From positions 62,001-126,000 of the forward strand of contig NZ_BDGT01000005.1 in assembly GCF_001748285.1 (NCBI RefSeq): a DNA stretch of 64,000 nucleotides, in the 5' to 3' direction. The translations under genes and the position numbers were made by a program. Source of the DNA: Thermogemmatispora onikobensis. Its GTDB lineage: Bacteria; Chloroflexota; Ktedonobacteria; Ktedonobacterales; Ktedonobacteraceae. Below the pieces are notes generated by a model. That model worked only from the letters and a program-made list of their open reading frames with translations. It did no database searches and was not told where the DNA came from. Below, one piece after another: positions 35,003 to 44,132 of the stretch (its first letter is position 1; each line of letters opens with the position of its first letter).

Positions 35003-37003
35003 ATGCCGCTGCCTGCGCCAAAGCTAGACGATCGCCACTTTCAAGACATCGTTGATCAGGCCAAGCTGCTCATTCCCCACTATTGCCGCGAGTGGACCGA
35101 CCACAACGTCAGCGACCCGGGCGTGACCCTGATCGAACTCTTCGCCTGGATGACCGACATGCTGCTCTATCGCGTCAACCAGGTACCAGACAAGAACTAT
35201 ATCAAATTTCTGGAACTGATCGGCATTCGGCTGGAGCCGCCGCGAGCGGCGACCGTGCCCATTACCTTTTATCTGTCCGCGGCGCAGCCGACGGAGATCA
35301 CCATTCCCGCCGATACCGAAGTCGCCACCGTGCGTACCGAGAGCAGCCCGGCCATCATCTTCACCACGGAGCAGCCGCTGACCGTGCGTCCACCGCGGCT
35401 CATCGACACCTTCACGCGCAACGCCAGCCAGGGCAGCAACTGGCTACGCCACAACCTGCCGCCCGAGGGAGTGCGCGGGCGCGAGAAGCGTGTTGCCCTT
35501 TTTCCGCAGAAGCCGGCCCCGGGCGATGCCTTTCTGCTGGCTTTTGAGAACGACCTGAGCAATCACCTGCTGGCCCTGGTCGTGGACTGCGAGCGCGCCG
35601 GTGGGGCGGGCGTCGACCCGACGAAGCCGCCGCTGACCTGGCAGGTCTGGCAAGGGCGGGCCGCGCGCTGGGTGAATTGCGAGCTCGAATACGACGGCAC
35701 CGGCGGCTTCAACGAAGCCGGTGAGATCATCCTCCATCTGCCGGAGATGGTACGCTCTGAGTTCGCAGGCGTCACCGGCTACTGGCTGCGCTGCCGACTG
35801 ACCGAGGCGCAAGGAGGACCGGGGTCCTATCAGGTTTCGCCGGTACTACGCCGGCTGCGCGTCGAGGCTCGCGGGGGGACCGTCAATGCGCGCCATGCCA
35901 TCACTGCCAAAGAGGAAGTGCTAGGTGTCAGCGATGGCACCCCGGGCCAGGTCTTTCAGCTCCAGCATACCCCCATTCTGGCCCTCGATCCACAACAAGA
36001 ATATCTGGTCAGCGAGCCGCCGGGCGACAAGCCCCAGATCTGGCACGAGGTCGAAGACTTTGCCGAATCCGGTCCTGACGATCGCCATTTCACCCTCGAT
36101 AAGCTCGACGGCACGCTCACGCTCGGGCCGGCCCTCCTGCAGCCCGACGGCACTGTCTACCGCTTTGGCCGTGTCCCTGAGAAAGGGAGCCTGCTGGTCT
36201 TCAAGCGCTATCGCTACGGGGGAGGCGTGGTCGGCAATGTCGCGCGTGGCACCCTGACGGTCCTCAAGACCTCGATCCCCTATGTGGCCCACGTCACCAA
36301 CCGGACCGCCGCCGTTGGTGGGCGCGATGCCCAGAGCCTGGAGGAGGCCCGGCTGCGAGCGCCCCAGAAGCTGCGCGCACGCACTCGGGCCGTGACTGCC
36401 GACGATTACGAGTATCTGGCCTGCCAGGTGCCTGGGGTAGCGCGCGCACGCTGTCTGGCCCCCGGCCCCCAGCCGGGCGGACGTGGTGATCCGCGTCCAG
36501 GGCAGGTCTTTGTCATCGTCCTGCCCCAGGTTGATCAACCCGAAGGACCCCTGGTGCCGGAACAGTTGGCGCTCTCCGCCGAGCTGCGCAGCGCCGTTCT
36601 CTCCTATCTCCAGCCCCGGCGTCTGCTCGGCACCGCCCTGGAGGTCCATTCACCCCAGTATGTGAGCGTCTCAGTTCAGGCCGAGCTGCGCGTCGCGGAA
36701 CACAGCGATCCCGCCCTGATCGAGGCGGTCCAGCAAGAGGCCCTGGAGGCCCTGCGGCGCTACCTCAATCCCTATCTCGGGGGACCACGCGGCAACGGCT
36801 GGCCCTTCGGGCGCGCGCTCAACCGTTCCGAGCTATACGGACTTTTGCAGCGTATTGAGCATGTTGAGTATGTGGAGAATCTGGTCATCAGCGTTAGCGA
36901 AGCGGGAGCGGCGGAGAAGCCCCTGCCGGCGAATCAGCAGACGGTCCAGATTCCCCGTCACGGTCTCATCTGTTCCGGGCAACATCAGATAAAGGTGCGC
37001 TGA
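35003..37003 (+). CDS. Baseplate J-like protein (Pvc11-like)
   Basis: A 666-residue baseplate wedge. The N-terminus has AKLLIPHYCREWTDHNVSDPGVTLIELFAWMTDMLLYRVNQVPDKNY, the signature of putative baseplate assembly proteins. The C-terminal half contains RAVTADDYEYLACQVPGVARARCLAPG and the typical LNPYLGG...GWPFGRALNRSELYGLLQRIEHVEYVENL ending. It bridges gp25, spike and the tail protein I-like subunit. It is tightly packed, with a 5-bp gap to gp25 and the next gene in the chain following 5 bp later. Confidence 0.92.
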   Translation: MPLPAPKLDDRHFQDIVDQAKLLIPHYCREWTDHNVSDPGVTLIELFAWMTDMLLYRVNQVPDKNYIKFLELIGIRLEPPRAATVPITFYLSAAQPTEITIPADTEVATVRTESSPAIIFTTEQPLTVRPPRLIDTFTRNASQGSNWLRHNLPPEGVRGREKRVALFPQKPAPGDAFLLAFENDLSNHLLALVVDCERAGGAGVDPTKPPLTWQVWQGRAARWVNCELEYDGTGGFNEAGEIILHLPEMVRSEFAGVTGYWLRCRLTEAQGGPGSYQVSPVLRRLRVEARGGTVNARHAITAKEEVLGVSDGTPGQVFQLQHTPILALDPQQEYLVSEPPGDKPQIWHEVEDFAESGPDDRHFTLDKLDGTLTLGPALLQPDGTVYRFGRVPEKGSLLVFKRYRYGGGVVGNVARGTLTVLKTSIPYVAHVTNRTAAVGGRDAQSLEEARLRAPQKLRARTRAVTADDYEYLACQVPGVARARCLAPGPQPGGRGDPRPGQVFVIVLPQVDQPEGPLVPEQLALSAELRSAVLSYLQPRRLLGTALEVHSPQYVSVSVQAELRVAEHSDPALIEAVQQEALEALRRYLNPYLGGPRGNGWPFGRALNRSELYGLLQRIEHVEYVENLVISVSEAGAAEKPLPANQQTVQIPRHGLICSGQHQIKVR

Positions 37004-37008
37004 GAGAG

Positions 37009-37998
37009 ATGGCCACGCCACAGCTTGTTGTCCGCCTGCAGGGCGACATCATCAAGACGGTGCCCCTGACGACACCGGTGCTGCGCATTGGGCGGGGGCC
37101 GGAGAGCGATCTGATGCTTGATCATCAGATCATCTCGCGCCACCACGCTGAGCTGCGCCTGACACCCCAGGGCTGCCTTCTGACAGACCTGGGCAGCTCG
37201 AACGGGACCCTGGTGGGTCAGCAGCGCCTGCTGCCGCATCAGCCCTACTTGCTGCGCGATGGGGCGAGCTTTCAGATTGGTCCCTATCTGCTCACCTATG
37301 AGGCGGAGGCGGGGACGGCCCCACGCCTGCCGACACCGGCGCAGGAGCAGCCTCCGAAGACCACGGCGGAGCCGTTGGCAGTCGGGTCGGCTGAAGCAGA
37401 AAAGAGAGCAGCAGAGGCGCGGCCTCCAACGCCAGTCGTGCCGCCGCGTGCGACAGTGCGTCCCGCCGCTGCGCAGGCAGCGCGGCCTGTCACTCCCCTG
37501 AGCACGCCGCCCGGGCCGAGTATCGGTGGCCTCTATCTGCGCTATCTCCCCGACATCTACCAGGAGAGCGATTTTCTGCAGCGTTTCCTCCACATCTTTG
37601 AAGACATCTGGGAGCCATTGGAGCAGCGCCAGGATCATATTGAGATGTACTTTGATGCGCGCACCTGCCCGACGCGCTTCCTGCCCTGGCTGGCGAGCTG
37701 GCTGGACATTCCGCTCAATCCCCACTGGCCGGAGGCGCGTCAGCGGCGTCTGCTGGCTGAAGCCTGGGAACTGTATAGTTGGCGCGGTACCCTCTATGGA
37801 CTCAAACGCATGATTGAAGTCTGCACTGGACTACAGCCTGAGATCTTTGAGAAGCCGGAAGAGCCATTTATCTTTCATGTACGTGTCAGGCTGGCCCCGG
37901 GGGTGGGCGGTGAGCTAGTTGATCGTGCCTTCCTGGAAGAGCTGATTCAGTTACACAAGCCAGCGCATGCCGGGTACATACTGGAGGTCATCCCATGA
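37009..37998 (+). CDS. FHA domain-tail protein I fusion (Pvc12-like baseplate subunit)
   Basis: A 329-residue fusion. Residues about 22-98 are a forkhead-associated phosphothreonine-binding domain with all key residues (RIGRGPESDL, ISRHHAEL, LGSSNGTLV). An Ala/Pro-rich linker leads to a phage tail protein I-like domain (about 175-329: YLPDIYQESDFLQRFLHIFEDIW, FLPWLASWLDIPL, GLKRMIEVCTGLQP). The second domain completes the baseplate. The FHA fusion is unusual for this subunit and is immediately followed, with a 4-bp overlap, by a Ser/Thr kinase, suggesting phosphorylation-dependent assembly. Confidence 0.9.
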   Translation: MATPQLVVRLQGDIIKTVPLTTPVLRIGRGPESDLMLDHQIISRHHAELRLTPQGCLLTDLGSSNGTLVGQQRLLPHQPYLLRDGASFQIGPYLLTYEAEAGTAPRLPTPAQEQPPKTTAEPLAVGSAEAEKRAAEARPPTPVVPPRATVRPAAAQAARPVTPLSTPPGPSIGGLYLRYLPDIYQESDFLQRFLHIFEDIWEPLEQRQDHIEMYFDARTCPTRFLPWLASWLDIPLNPHWPEARQRRLLAEAWELYSWRGTLYGLKRMIEVCTGLQPEIFEKPEEPFIFHVRVRLAPGVGGELVDRAFLEELIQLHKPAHAGYILEVIP

Positions 37999-40900
37999 TG
38001 AACGAAGAGTACATAGGCCGGACCGTCGGGCAGTATCGGATCGAGGCGGTGCTGGGGGCGGGAGGAATGGGCCAGGTTTTTCGCGGCGTGCATCAGCTGC
38101 TTGATCGCCCGGCGGCCATCAAGGTCATGCTGCCCAGCTTTGCGGCGCGCTCAGACTTTCGTGCTCGCTTTCTGCAGGAGGCCAAAGCGGCGGCGGCCCT
38201 GCACCATCCCAACATTGTCGAGATCTACGACTACGGCGATGATCATGGCCTGCTCTATATGGTCATGGAATACATGGGCGACGGGGCGCTCAGTGGCCTG
38301 CTCAAGCGGCAGGGTGAGAAGCGTTTACCGCTGCCGCAAGTGCTCATGCTGGGCATCCAGATTGCGCAGGGGTTAGCGGCGGCCCATGCCCTTCAGGTGG
38401 TGCACCGCGACATCAAGCCGGCCAATCTCCTGCTGCGGCATCTTGCTGGCTCTGGGTCGGGGCGTGAGCATTATCTCGTCAAGATCAGCGATTTCGGGCT
38501 GGCGCGTCTGGTAGAAGGAGGGGTTGAGACAGTCACCGGCACACCGATGGGGACGCTGGCCTACATGTCGCCCGAGCAATGTCTTGGCGCCAAGACTATT
38601 GATGGGCGCAGCGATCTCTATGCCCTCGGGGTTGTCCTGTACGAGATGCTCACTGGCTCCCTGCCTTTTCAGATCAGCGGCGTAGCCGACGCCATCTACA
38701 AGCACGTCAACGCCACGCCGCCGCGTCTGCGCGAGCTGCGGCCTGAACTACCCTCCATCCTCGAAGAGATTGTCATGTGCTGTCTGGCCAAGAAGCCCGA
38801 GGAGCGCTTTGCCACGGGGCAAGCGCTGGCGAATGCCCTGCAGAACGTGCTGGGGGGGAGCGGAGAGGGGGCTTCGGCCTTAGCGGCAACCTCGGGGCCT
38901 GGGCCGCAGCAAGCGAGTCTGCAGACGCGCACCACCCTGGATGCGCCGGCCTCGCCGTCAGCGCTCCCGGCGCCGCCCACCGTATCCACCATGCCGGGCT
39001 ATAGCGACGTGCCTCGGGTGCGCGTCATCGATGAGAGCGGGCGGACGCTGCAGGTCGTTGAAGTCAGGCCGGCGGGCATCATCGTAGGCCGGCAGGAAGG
39101 AAGCGACATCGTTCTGCTCTCGAAGCAGGTCTCGCGCCAGCACCTGCGCATCACCTGGGACGGCAAAGAGGTGCGGGTTCTGGATCTGGGATCGAGCAAC
39201 GGCACCCTACTAGAGGGGGTGCGTCTCATGCCGCAGGTCAGCCAGGTCTGGCAGGAGCGGCAGATGGTCCGCCTTGGCCCCTTCTGGCTGCGTCTGGAAG
39301 GTGCCAGTCCCCCAGCGACCTTCATCCGTTCAGGAGCAGGGCCGGCTCCCCTCCCTGGTGCCAGCCGGCCTGCGGGCATGGGGAGTAGCACCTATGGCAA
39401 CTATGCCACACCCACCATTGCGAACACAGCGAGCAGCCAGGGGCCGGCCTCGCTGGTCTCGGAGCGTATTGGCCTGGTGGCCTCGCCCAAGACCCTGACG
39501 CTGGTGCCGGGTCAGACGGCCACCGTCCAGCTTACCCTGACCAACATGGGAAGCACCGTTGACTGGTTCACGCCGACGGTCGACGGCGTTCCTGCCGAGT
39601 GGCTGCATGGCGCCGGGCAAGAGGTGCAGCTCAATCCCGGCATGCAAGAGACAGTCACCCTGACCGTCAATGTCGCGCGTCGTCCCTCGCATCGCGCCGG
39701 GCAATACCATGTCTTAATTCGGGCCCGCTCGCGTGAGGTGCCCCAGGAATACAGTCAGACAAGCTGCATTTGGACTGTGCAGCCCTTCAGCGAGGAGATG
39801 CTACGGCTGGAGCCACGGCGCGCCAGTGGCCGGGGCCGGGCCTCCTACACCCTGGCGGTGACCAATGCTGGCAACGCGCCAGCCCGCTATCAGCTGGAGG
39901 GAGAAGATGACGAGCAGCGACTGCGCTACCTTTTCCGGGTGAACCCGCTGGAGCTAGATACCGGACGGGAAGCGCGAGTCGGGCTGAGCGTGCAGGAACG
40001 GCGGCGCCTGATAGGACGGGAGGAGCGCATTCCCTTCCAGGTGCATCTGAAAGCGCTTGGGGAGCAGCGTAGCCAGAGTGCCGCTGGCGAGTTTGTCAAC
40101 AAAGCGCTGCTGCCACCCTGGGTCATCCCGGCCCTGCTGGCGGTGGTCCTGATCGCTGGGGGGGCGCTGGCCCTGGCTCGGGGACTGGTGCCGCTGCCAG
40201 GCAAGCCGGGGACGGCGGTCTCTACTCCCGCCCCCAATGTGGCGGCCACCCTGACGGCCCTGGTACAGACGGGAGCCAGCACGGCCACAGTGGCGGCGGT
40301 CAGTAGCCAGGCGACGGCGGCGGCCCAGGCCAATGCCACCGCGGCGGCGCAGAATAGCAGCCAGGCGACGGCGATGGCCCAGGCCAATGCCACCGCGACG
40401 GCCCAGGCCAATGCCACGGCCACTGCTCTGGCCAATCCCCCGCCACCGCAGGCGCAGACGGTCACAACAGTGGTCACGGGCCTCGCCGCTCCCATCGGCG
40501 CCCAATACGTCAACTCCGGTGATCGACTCTTCTTCGTCGAGTATGGAGGCAAGGTTTCGCTGCTGACCAATGCCTCGGGGAGCAGTCCAGCCTACTCGGT
40601 GCTGGGCACTGGCTACGGCCTGCTTGAAGATGTGGCTGTGGCGTCTGATGGCCATACGCTCTACCTGACCGAGCGCGGGGGCAATCTCTACCGTGTCAAT
40701 CTCGCGGTCGGGGCCAATCGCAGTCAAGCTACCGTCGTGGCCTCCGGCTTGGCGGCGCCGCATCAAATCGCTCTTGATGGCAATGTAGCCTATGTGGCGC
40801 TCTACAACGACAGCGGGCCGCTGGGCAGTGTAGTCAAAGTTGATCTGAACAGTGGAACAGTGACAACGGTGCTCTCCGATTTGCAGCATCCCATCGGAGT

Positions 40901-41261
40901 CCTGCTAGCTTCCGATCATCATACGCTCTATGTAACCGAGCAGCAGCCGGACGGCAGCGGTACCCTGAGCCGGTTCGATCTGGCGACCGGTACGCGCACG
41001 CAGCTGGCCCGTAGTCAGGGGGCCCCTCTCTTCTTCCTGCACTGGGCCAATAGCCTGCAAACGGCCATCCTGGTGCCCGAGCGCTCTCCTACCAATGAGG
41101 TCTGGTACGTCAGTCTGGTGGATCATCCCGAGGTGCTTCATCCGGTGGCGCATGTGGGAGCGGCGCCTTCCGATGTCGTAACGGCGGGGCAGCAGCCAGG
41201 CAACTTTTTCCCGATGTTCGTCTGTGCTGCTGCCAGCAATGCTATCCAGCGCTTGAGCTAA
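37995..41261 (+). CDS. Membrane-anchored Ser/Thr protein kinase with FHA and beta-propeller domains
   Basis: A 1088-residue Hanks-type kinase. The Gly loop GAGGMGQVF (about 20), AAIKVM lysine (about 43), VVHRDIKPANLL (about 134-146) and SDFGLARL (about 163) show an active kinase domain (14-275). An intact FHA domain follows at about 350-420 (VGRQEGSDIVL, VSRQHLRI, GSSNGTLL), then an Ig-like region and a transmembrane helix at about 705-730. An Ala/Thr/Gln repeat stalk leads to an extracellular beta-propeller (about 825-1088; repeats such as VASDGHTLYLTERGGNLYRVNL). It overlaps the FHA-baseplate gene by 4 bp. It probably senses an external signal and phosphorylates injection-system parts. Confidence 0.92.
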   Translation: MMNEEYIGRTVGQYRIEAVLGAGGMGQVFRGVHQLLDRPAAIKVMLPSFAARSDFRARFLQEAKAAAALHHPNIVEIYDYGDDHGLLYMVMEYMGDGALSGLLKRQGEKRLPLPQVLMLGIQIAQGLAAAHALQVVHRDIKPANLLLRHLAGSGSGREHYLVKISDFGLARLVEGGVETVTGTPMGTLAYMSPEQCLGAKTIDGRSDLYALGVVLYEMLTGSLPFQISGVADAIYKHVNATPPRLRELRPELPSILEEIVMCCLAKKPEERFATGQALANALQNVLGGSGEGASALAATSGPGPQQASLQTRTTLDAPASPSALPAPPTVSTMPGYSDVPRVRVIDESGRTLQVVEVRPAGIIVGRQEGSDIVLLSKQVSRQHLRITWDGKEVRVLDLGSSNGTLLEGVRLMPQVSQVWQERQMVRLGPFWLRLEGASPPATFIRSGAGPAPLPGASRPAGMGSSTYGNYATPTIANTASSQGPASLVSERIGLVASPKTLTLVPGQTATVQLTLTNMGSTVDWFTPTVDGVPAEWLHGAGQEVQLNPGMQETVTLTVNVARRPSHRAGQYHVLIRARSREVPQEYSQTSCIWTVQPFSEEMLRLEPRRASGRGRASYTLAVTNAGNAPARYQLEGEDDEQRLRYLFRVNPLELDTGREARVGLSVQERRRLIGREERIPFQVHLKALGEQRSQSAAGEFVNKALLPPWVIPALLAVVLIAGGALALARGLVPLPGKPGTAVSTPAPNVAATLTALVQTGASTATVAAVSSQATAAAQANATAAAQNSSQATAMAQANATATAQANATATALANPPPPQAQTVTTVVTGLAAPIGAQYVNSGDRLFFVEYGGKVSLLTNASGSSPAYSVLGTGYGLLEDVAVASDGHTLYLTERGGNLYRVNLAVGANRSQATVVASGLAAPHQIALDGNVAYVALYNDSGPLGSVVKVDLNSGTVTTVLSDLQHPIGVLLASDHHTLYVTEQQPDGSGTLSRFDLATGTRTQLARSQGAPLFFLHWANSLQTAILVPERSPTNEVWYVSLVDHPEVLHPVAHVGAAPSDVVTAGQQPGNFFPMFVCAAASNAIQRLS

Positions 41262-41280
41262 ACGGGGGAAGGAGCGAGTG

Positions 41281-41302
41281 GACAGGCGGGGGCCGGCCTG
41301 TC
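41281..41302. terminator. Weak hairpin after the injection-system operon
   Basis: GACAGGC/GCCTGTC stem with a GC-rich 8-nt loop, located between the convergent kinase and SARP-type genes. There is no T-run, so termination would be imperfect or factor-dependent. Confidence 0.35.
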
Positions 41303-41333
41303 TGATGGTTGCTATGATGACGTCTGCTTGCTG

Positions 41334-42554
41334 CTATGGCAGGGGGGAAGGGGTTGCGGCTCCCAGCAATTGCTCAAAGAGACGCCGTGTCTCGGGCAGT
41401 GGTTCGAGGCCCAGCTCTTCCCGCAGAGTCTGGCAGCATTGCTGGTAGCAGCGGAGCATCTCGTTGCGTCTGCCGCTGAGGCTATGAGCGCGCATTATCT
41501 TGCGGTAGGCCTCTTCATCGTAATGGTCCAGTTTCAGCAGGAGGCTGGCCCAGGTCAGGGCGGTCTCAGCTTCGCCGCGCTGCAGGGCGTACTCGGCCAG
41601 CCAGGTACTCATTTGGCGGTGAGCCCGGGCCAGCTCCTCGCGTGTTAGAAACGACCATTCGGCATAGAGGTCCTCTGTCAGGAAGGGGCCACTGTACAGT
41701 TTGCAGGCCTGTTCATAGCAGCGAGCGGTGACATCGCTATCGTTGGCCTGGCGGCCCGTGGCGAAGAGGCGCCGGAACTCTGCGACATCGGTGATGAAGC
41801 TGGCGGCAGGATTCAGCAAGTACGTCTGCTCTTTATACAGGATATAGCCGCCGCCTGACTGGACCTGCTCGCCGTTGAGGGAGGCGCGCAGGGCGCTGAC
41901 AGCGATTTGCAGCTTATGACGACTGGTCTCGCGTTCTTCATCTGGCCAGAGATCGGCCATCAGCATATCAATGCTGGCTTGTTGCTGAGGTTGAGCCAGG
42001 AGATAGCGCAAGATGGCCTGTCCCTTGCTGTTGCGACAGAGCTGGATCAGTGCCCCTTGGGTGTGCAGACGTCGGACGGTGAAGCGCCCGAAGCAGGTGA
42101 TGTAGAGCGGCGGGAGGGTAGTGGTCGAGCCAGCCTCAGTGGACGGCAGATAGCGGGGATGCGTTTGCAGGGAGATAATGGCTGGCCCGGGCGGAGAAGC
42201 TCCTTTGGCGTTGGCGCTGGTGCTGACGCCGGGCTGGGGATCAGCGGTGAGAGGTGAGGTGCGGACTGGGTGAAGGCGCTCTGGTCCTCCTCCCGCATCG
42301 CTGAGATAATGAAGCCTGCCTTTCATGGCGGCCAGCTCTCCCTGCCAGGCAGCCTGTGCCTCGACAAGCTGCAGGTTGACCGCGCGCAGGAGTTGTTCGA
42401 CGCGGAGAAGCTGGCTTTCTATCTCCTGGAGCGCTGCCAGCATACGCTCACAAGCTGCTACTTGCAGGTCCGCAGGCGCTTGATCAGTAGCGGTCTGAAG
42501 CTGGATCTGTTCGCTGAAAGCCGAGGCCGGCTCTGAGGAATTGAGCGTGATCAT
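41334..42554 (-). CDS. SARP-like transcriptional regulator with BTAD domain
   Basis: A 406-residue regulator. Residues about 25-85 are a probable coiled coil (ACERMLAALQEIESQLLRVEQLLRA). A winged helix lies near 150-245 (ITCFGRFTVRR, KGQAILRYLLAQP, LMADLWPDEERETSRHKLQIAVSALRASL). The C-terminal BTAD helical domain is at about 255-400 (YAEWSFLTREELARAHRQMSTWLAEYAL, HYDEEAYRKIMRAHSLSGRRNEMLRCYQQC). There is no ATPase, unlike AfsR. ATG 42554 has GGAGGATC upstream. It converges with the injection-system operon and could control it; that is positional inference only. Confidence 0.85.
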   Translation of the reverse strand: MITLNSSEPASAFSEQIQLQTATDQAPADLQVAACERMLAALQEIESQLLRVEQLLRAVNLQLVEAQAAWQGELAAMKGRLHYLSDAGGGPERLHPVRTSPLTADPQPGVSTSANAKGASPPGPAIISLQTHPRYLPSTEAGSTTTLPPLYITCFGRFTVRRLHTQGALIQLCRNSKGQAILRYLLAQPQQQASIDMLMADLWPDEERETSRHKLQIAVSALRASLNGEQVQSGGGYILYKEQTYLLNPAASFITDVAEFRRLFATGRQANDSDVTARCYEQACKLYSGPFLTEDLYAEWSFLTREELARAHRQMSTWLAEYALQRGEAETALTWASLLLKLDHYDEEAYRKIMRAHSLSGRRNEMLRCYQQCCQTLREELGLEPLPETRRLFEQLLGAATPSPLP

Positions 42555-42700
42555 CACGATCCTCCTGCATCTCTTCGGTACTCGATGTCTATACAGGAGA
42601 ACGCGGGCCAGCGTGTCTTTTCAGGGATCAATGCAGGCTCAGGCTCAATCGGGAGCCTTTGCTGATGAGGGAGGCTGCGGGTGGCGTGAAAGAGCGCGAG

Positions 42701-43945
42701 CTAGAGGGCAAACTGAGCCTGGGCCTCGTCGACGATCATCTGGGCGATCACCAGCGAAGAGGTGGCTGCCGGCGATGGTGCATTCTGCACATGCAGCACG
42801 CGCTGCCCGCGGCGGATCACGAAGTCATCAACCAGGCTGCCATCGGGAGCCAGGGCCTGGGCCCGCACACCGCTCGGACCCGGCAGCAGGTCCCGCTCTT
42901 CGAGGGCCGGCACATAGCGCTGGACCTGGCGCACATAGGCGCGCTTCACGTAGTCACGATAGAGTTCGGCCAGGCCCATGCGCCAGTAGCGCCGCGCCAG
43001 ACGCCAGAAGCCGGCGTAGCTGAGGGTCTCCCACAGCTCCCGCGGGTGAAGCTGCCAGCGATCATAGCCCTCGCGTGCCAGGGCCAGTACGGCATTGGGT
43101 CCGACCCAGACCTCGCCGTTGGGTCGCAGCGTCAGGTGGACCCCCAGGAAAGGAAAGCGCGGGTCGGGGACGGGATAGATGAGGCCGCGCACCAGCGGGC
43201 GCTTTTCGGGGCGCAGCACATAGTAGTCACCGCGGAAGGGCACGATGCGCAGACCGCCGTCGTCGCCGGTCAGGTGCGCCAGGCGATCGGAGTAGAGGCC
43301 GGCGCAGGTGATCACGGCGCGCGCCCTCAGCTCTTCCTCCCGGCTGCTGCTCTGACCCGAGGCTGCCGGTGCCTGGGTGCGGATCTGGACCACCACTTCA
43401 TCGGCGCGCGGCAAGAGACCTACCACCTGGCAGCTCAGGCGCAGCTCCGCGCCGTGCGCGCTGATCTCCGCGGCCAGGGTGGTGGCCACGCGCGTAAAAT
43501 CGACGATCCCTGTATTAGGAGAATAGATAGCCTTTAGTCCCGCTGCTGCTGGCTCGATCTCGTGCAGGCGCTCGGGGCCGATTAGCTCCAGACCCTGGAC
43601 CCCATTGCGCTGGCCGCGCTCATAGAGGGCCTGCAGGCGTGGCAGCTCTTCCTCCGTCAGTGCCACGATTACCTTGCCGCAGAGCTGGAACGGAATGCCA
43701 TGCTCGCGGCAGAAGGCCAGCATGGCCCGATGGCCGGCCACGCAGGCGCGGGCCTTCAACGAGCCGGGGGTATAGTAGATACCGGTGTGCAGCACGCCGC
43801 TATTGTGCCCCGACTGGTGGGCGGCGATGCGTGGCTCTTTCTCCAGCAGGAGCAGGCGCAGGCCAGGACGGCGTCGCACATACTCGCGCGCCGTTGCCAG
43901 CCCCACCAGGCCGGCGCCAACAATGATCAGATCATAGGGCTGCAT
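42701..43945 (-). CDS. lhgO: L-2-hydroxyglutarate oxidase/dehydrogenase
   Basis: A 414-residue FAD enzyme oxidising L-2-hydroxyglutarate to 2-oxoglutarate. It has DLIIVGAGLVGLATAREY (dinucleotide fold), KEPRIAAHQSGHNSGVLHTGIYYTPGSLKARACVAG (family signature with substrate-binding residues) and C-terminal GPSGVRAQALAPDGSLVDDF. No clear Shine-Dalgarno precedes ATG 43945; an AT-rich TATCTTTAAAC lies just before it, so the transcript may be leaderless. It diverges from an isocitrate dehydrogenase, linking both to 2-oxoglutarate. Confidence 0.9.
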   Translation of the reverse strand: MQPYDLIIVGAGLVGLATAREYVRRRPGLRLLLLEKEPRIAAHQSGHNSGVLHTGIYYTPGSLKARACVAGHRAMLAFCREHGIPFQLCGKVIVALTEEELPRLQALYERGQRNGVQGLELIGPERLHEIEPAAAGLKAIYSPNTGIVDFTRVATTLAAEISAHGAELRLSCQVVGLLPRADEVVVQIRTQAPAASGQSSSREEELRARAVITCAGLYSDRLAHLTGDDGGLRIVPFRGDYYVLRPEKRPLVRGLIYPVPDPRFPFLGVHLTLRPNGEVWVGPNAVLALAREGYDRWQLHPRELWETLSYAGFWRLARRYWRMGLAELYRDYVKRAYVRQVQRYVPALEERDLLPGPSGVRAQALAPDGSLVDDFVIRRGQRVLHVQNAPSPAATSSLVIAQMIVDEAQAQFAL

Positions 43946-44035
43946 TTGTTTAAAGATAACCAGCGACGCCTGCCGCTTTATTCCCAGCCGCAGGAGCGAG
44001 TCGGGGGAGAGGCTGGTCCTGTTGAGCTAGTCGTG

Positions 44036-44044
44036 TGCTATACT
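44036..44044 (+). promoter_or_regulatory. Extended -10 promoter element before icd
   Basis: TGCTATACT (TG-N-TATACT) lies 89 bp upstream of the isocitrate dehydrogenase start, with no good -35 box. A very similar GTGTGCTAT element precedes osmC and another TGCTATA element precedes the 65-residue membrane protein. Confidence 0.4.
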
Positions 44045-44132
44045 TAAGTGGCAATCTCCACTGAGAACCCACTGGTTCGTTAGCCAGAGAACGCAAGTCA
44101 CCACTAGAGACGCAACAGAGGTACAAAGATCC

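Noticed and set aside
16933-41261. Prophage
   Set aside because: Sheath, tube and baseplate genes are present, but there is no capsid, portal, terminase, integrase or lysis gene; the AAA+ ATPase, DUF4255 and DUF4157 genes fit an eCIS instead.
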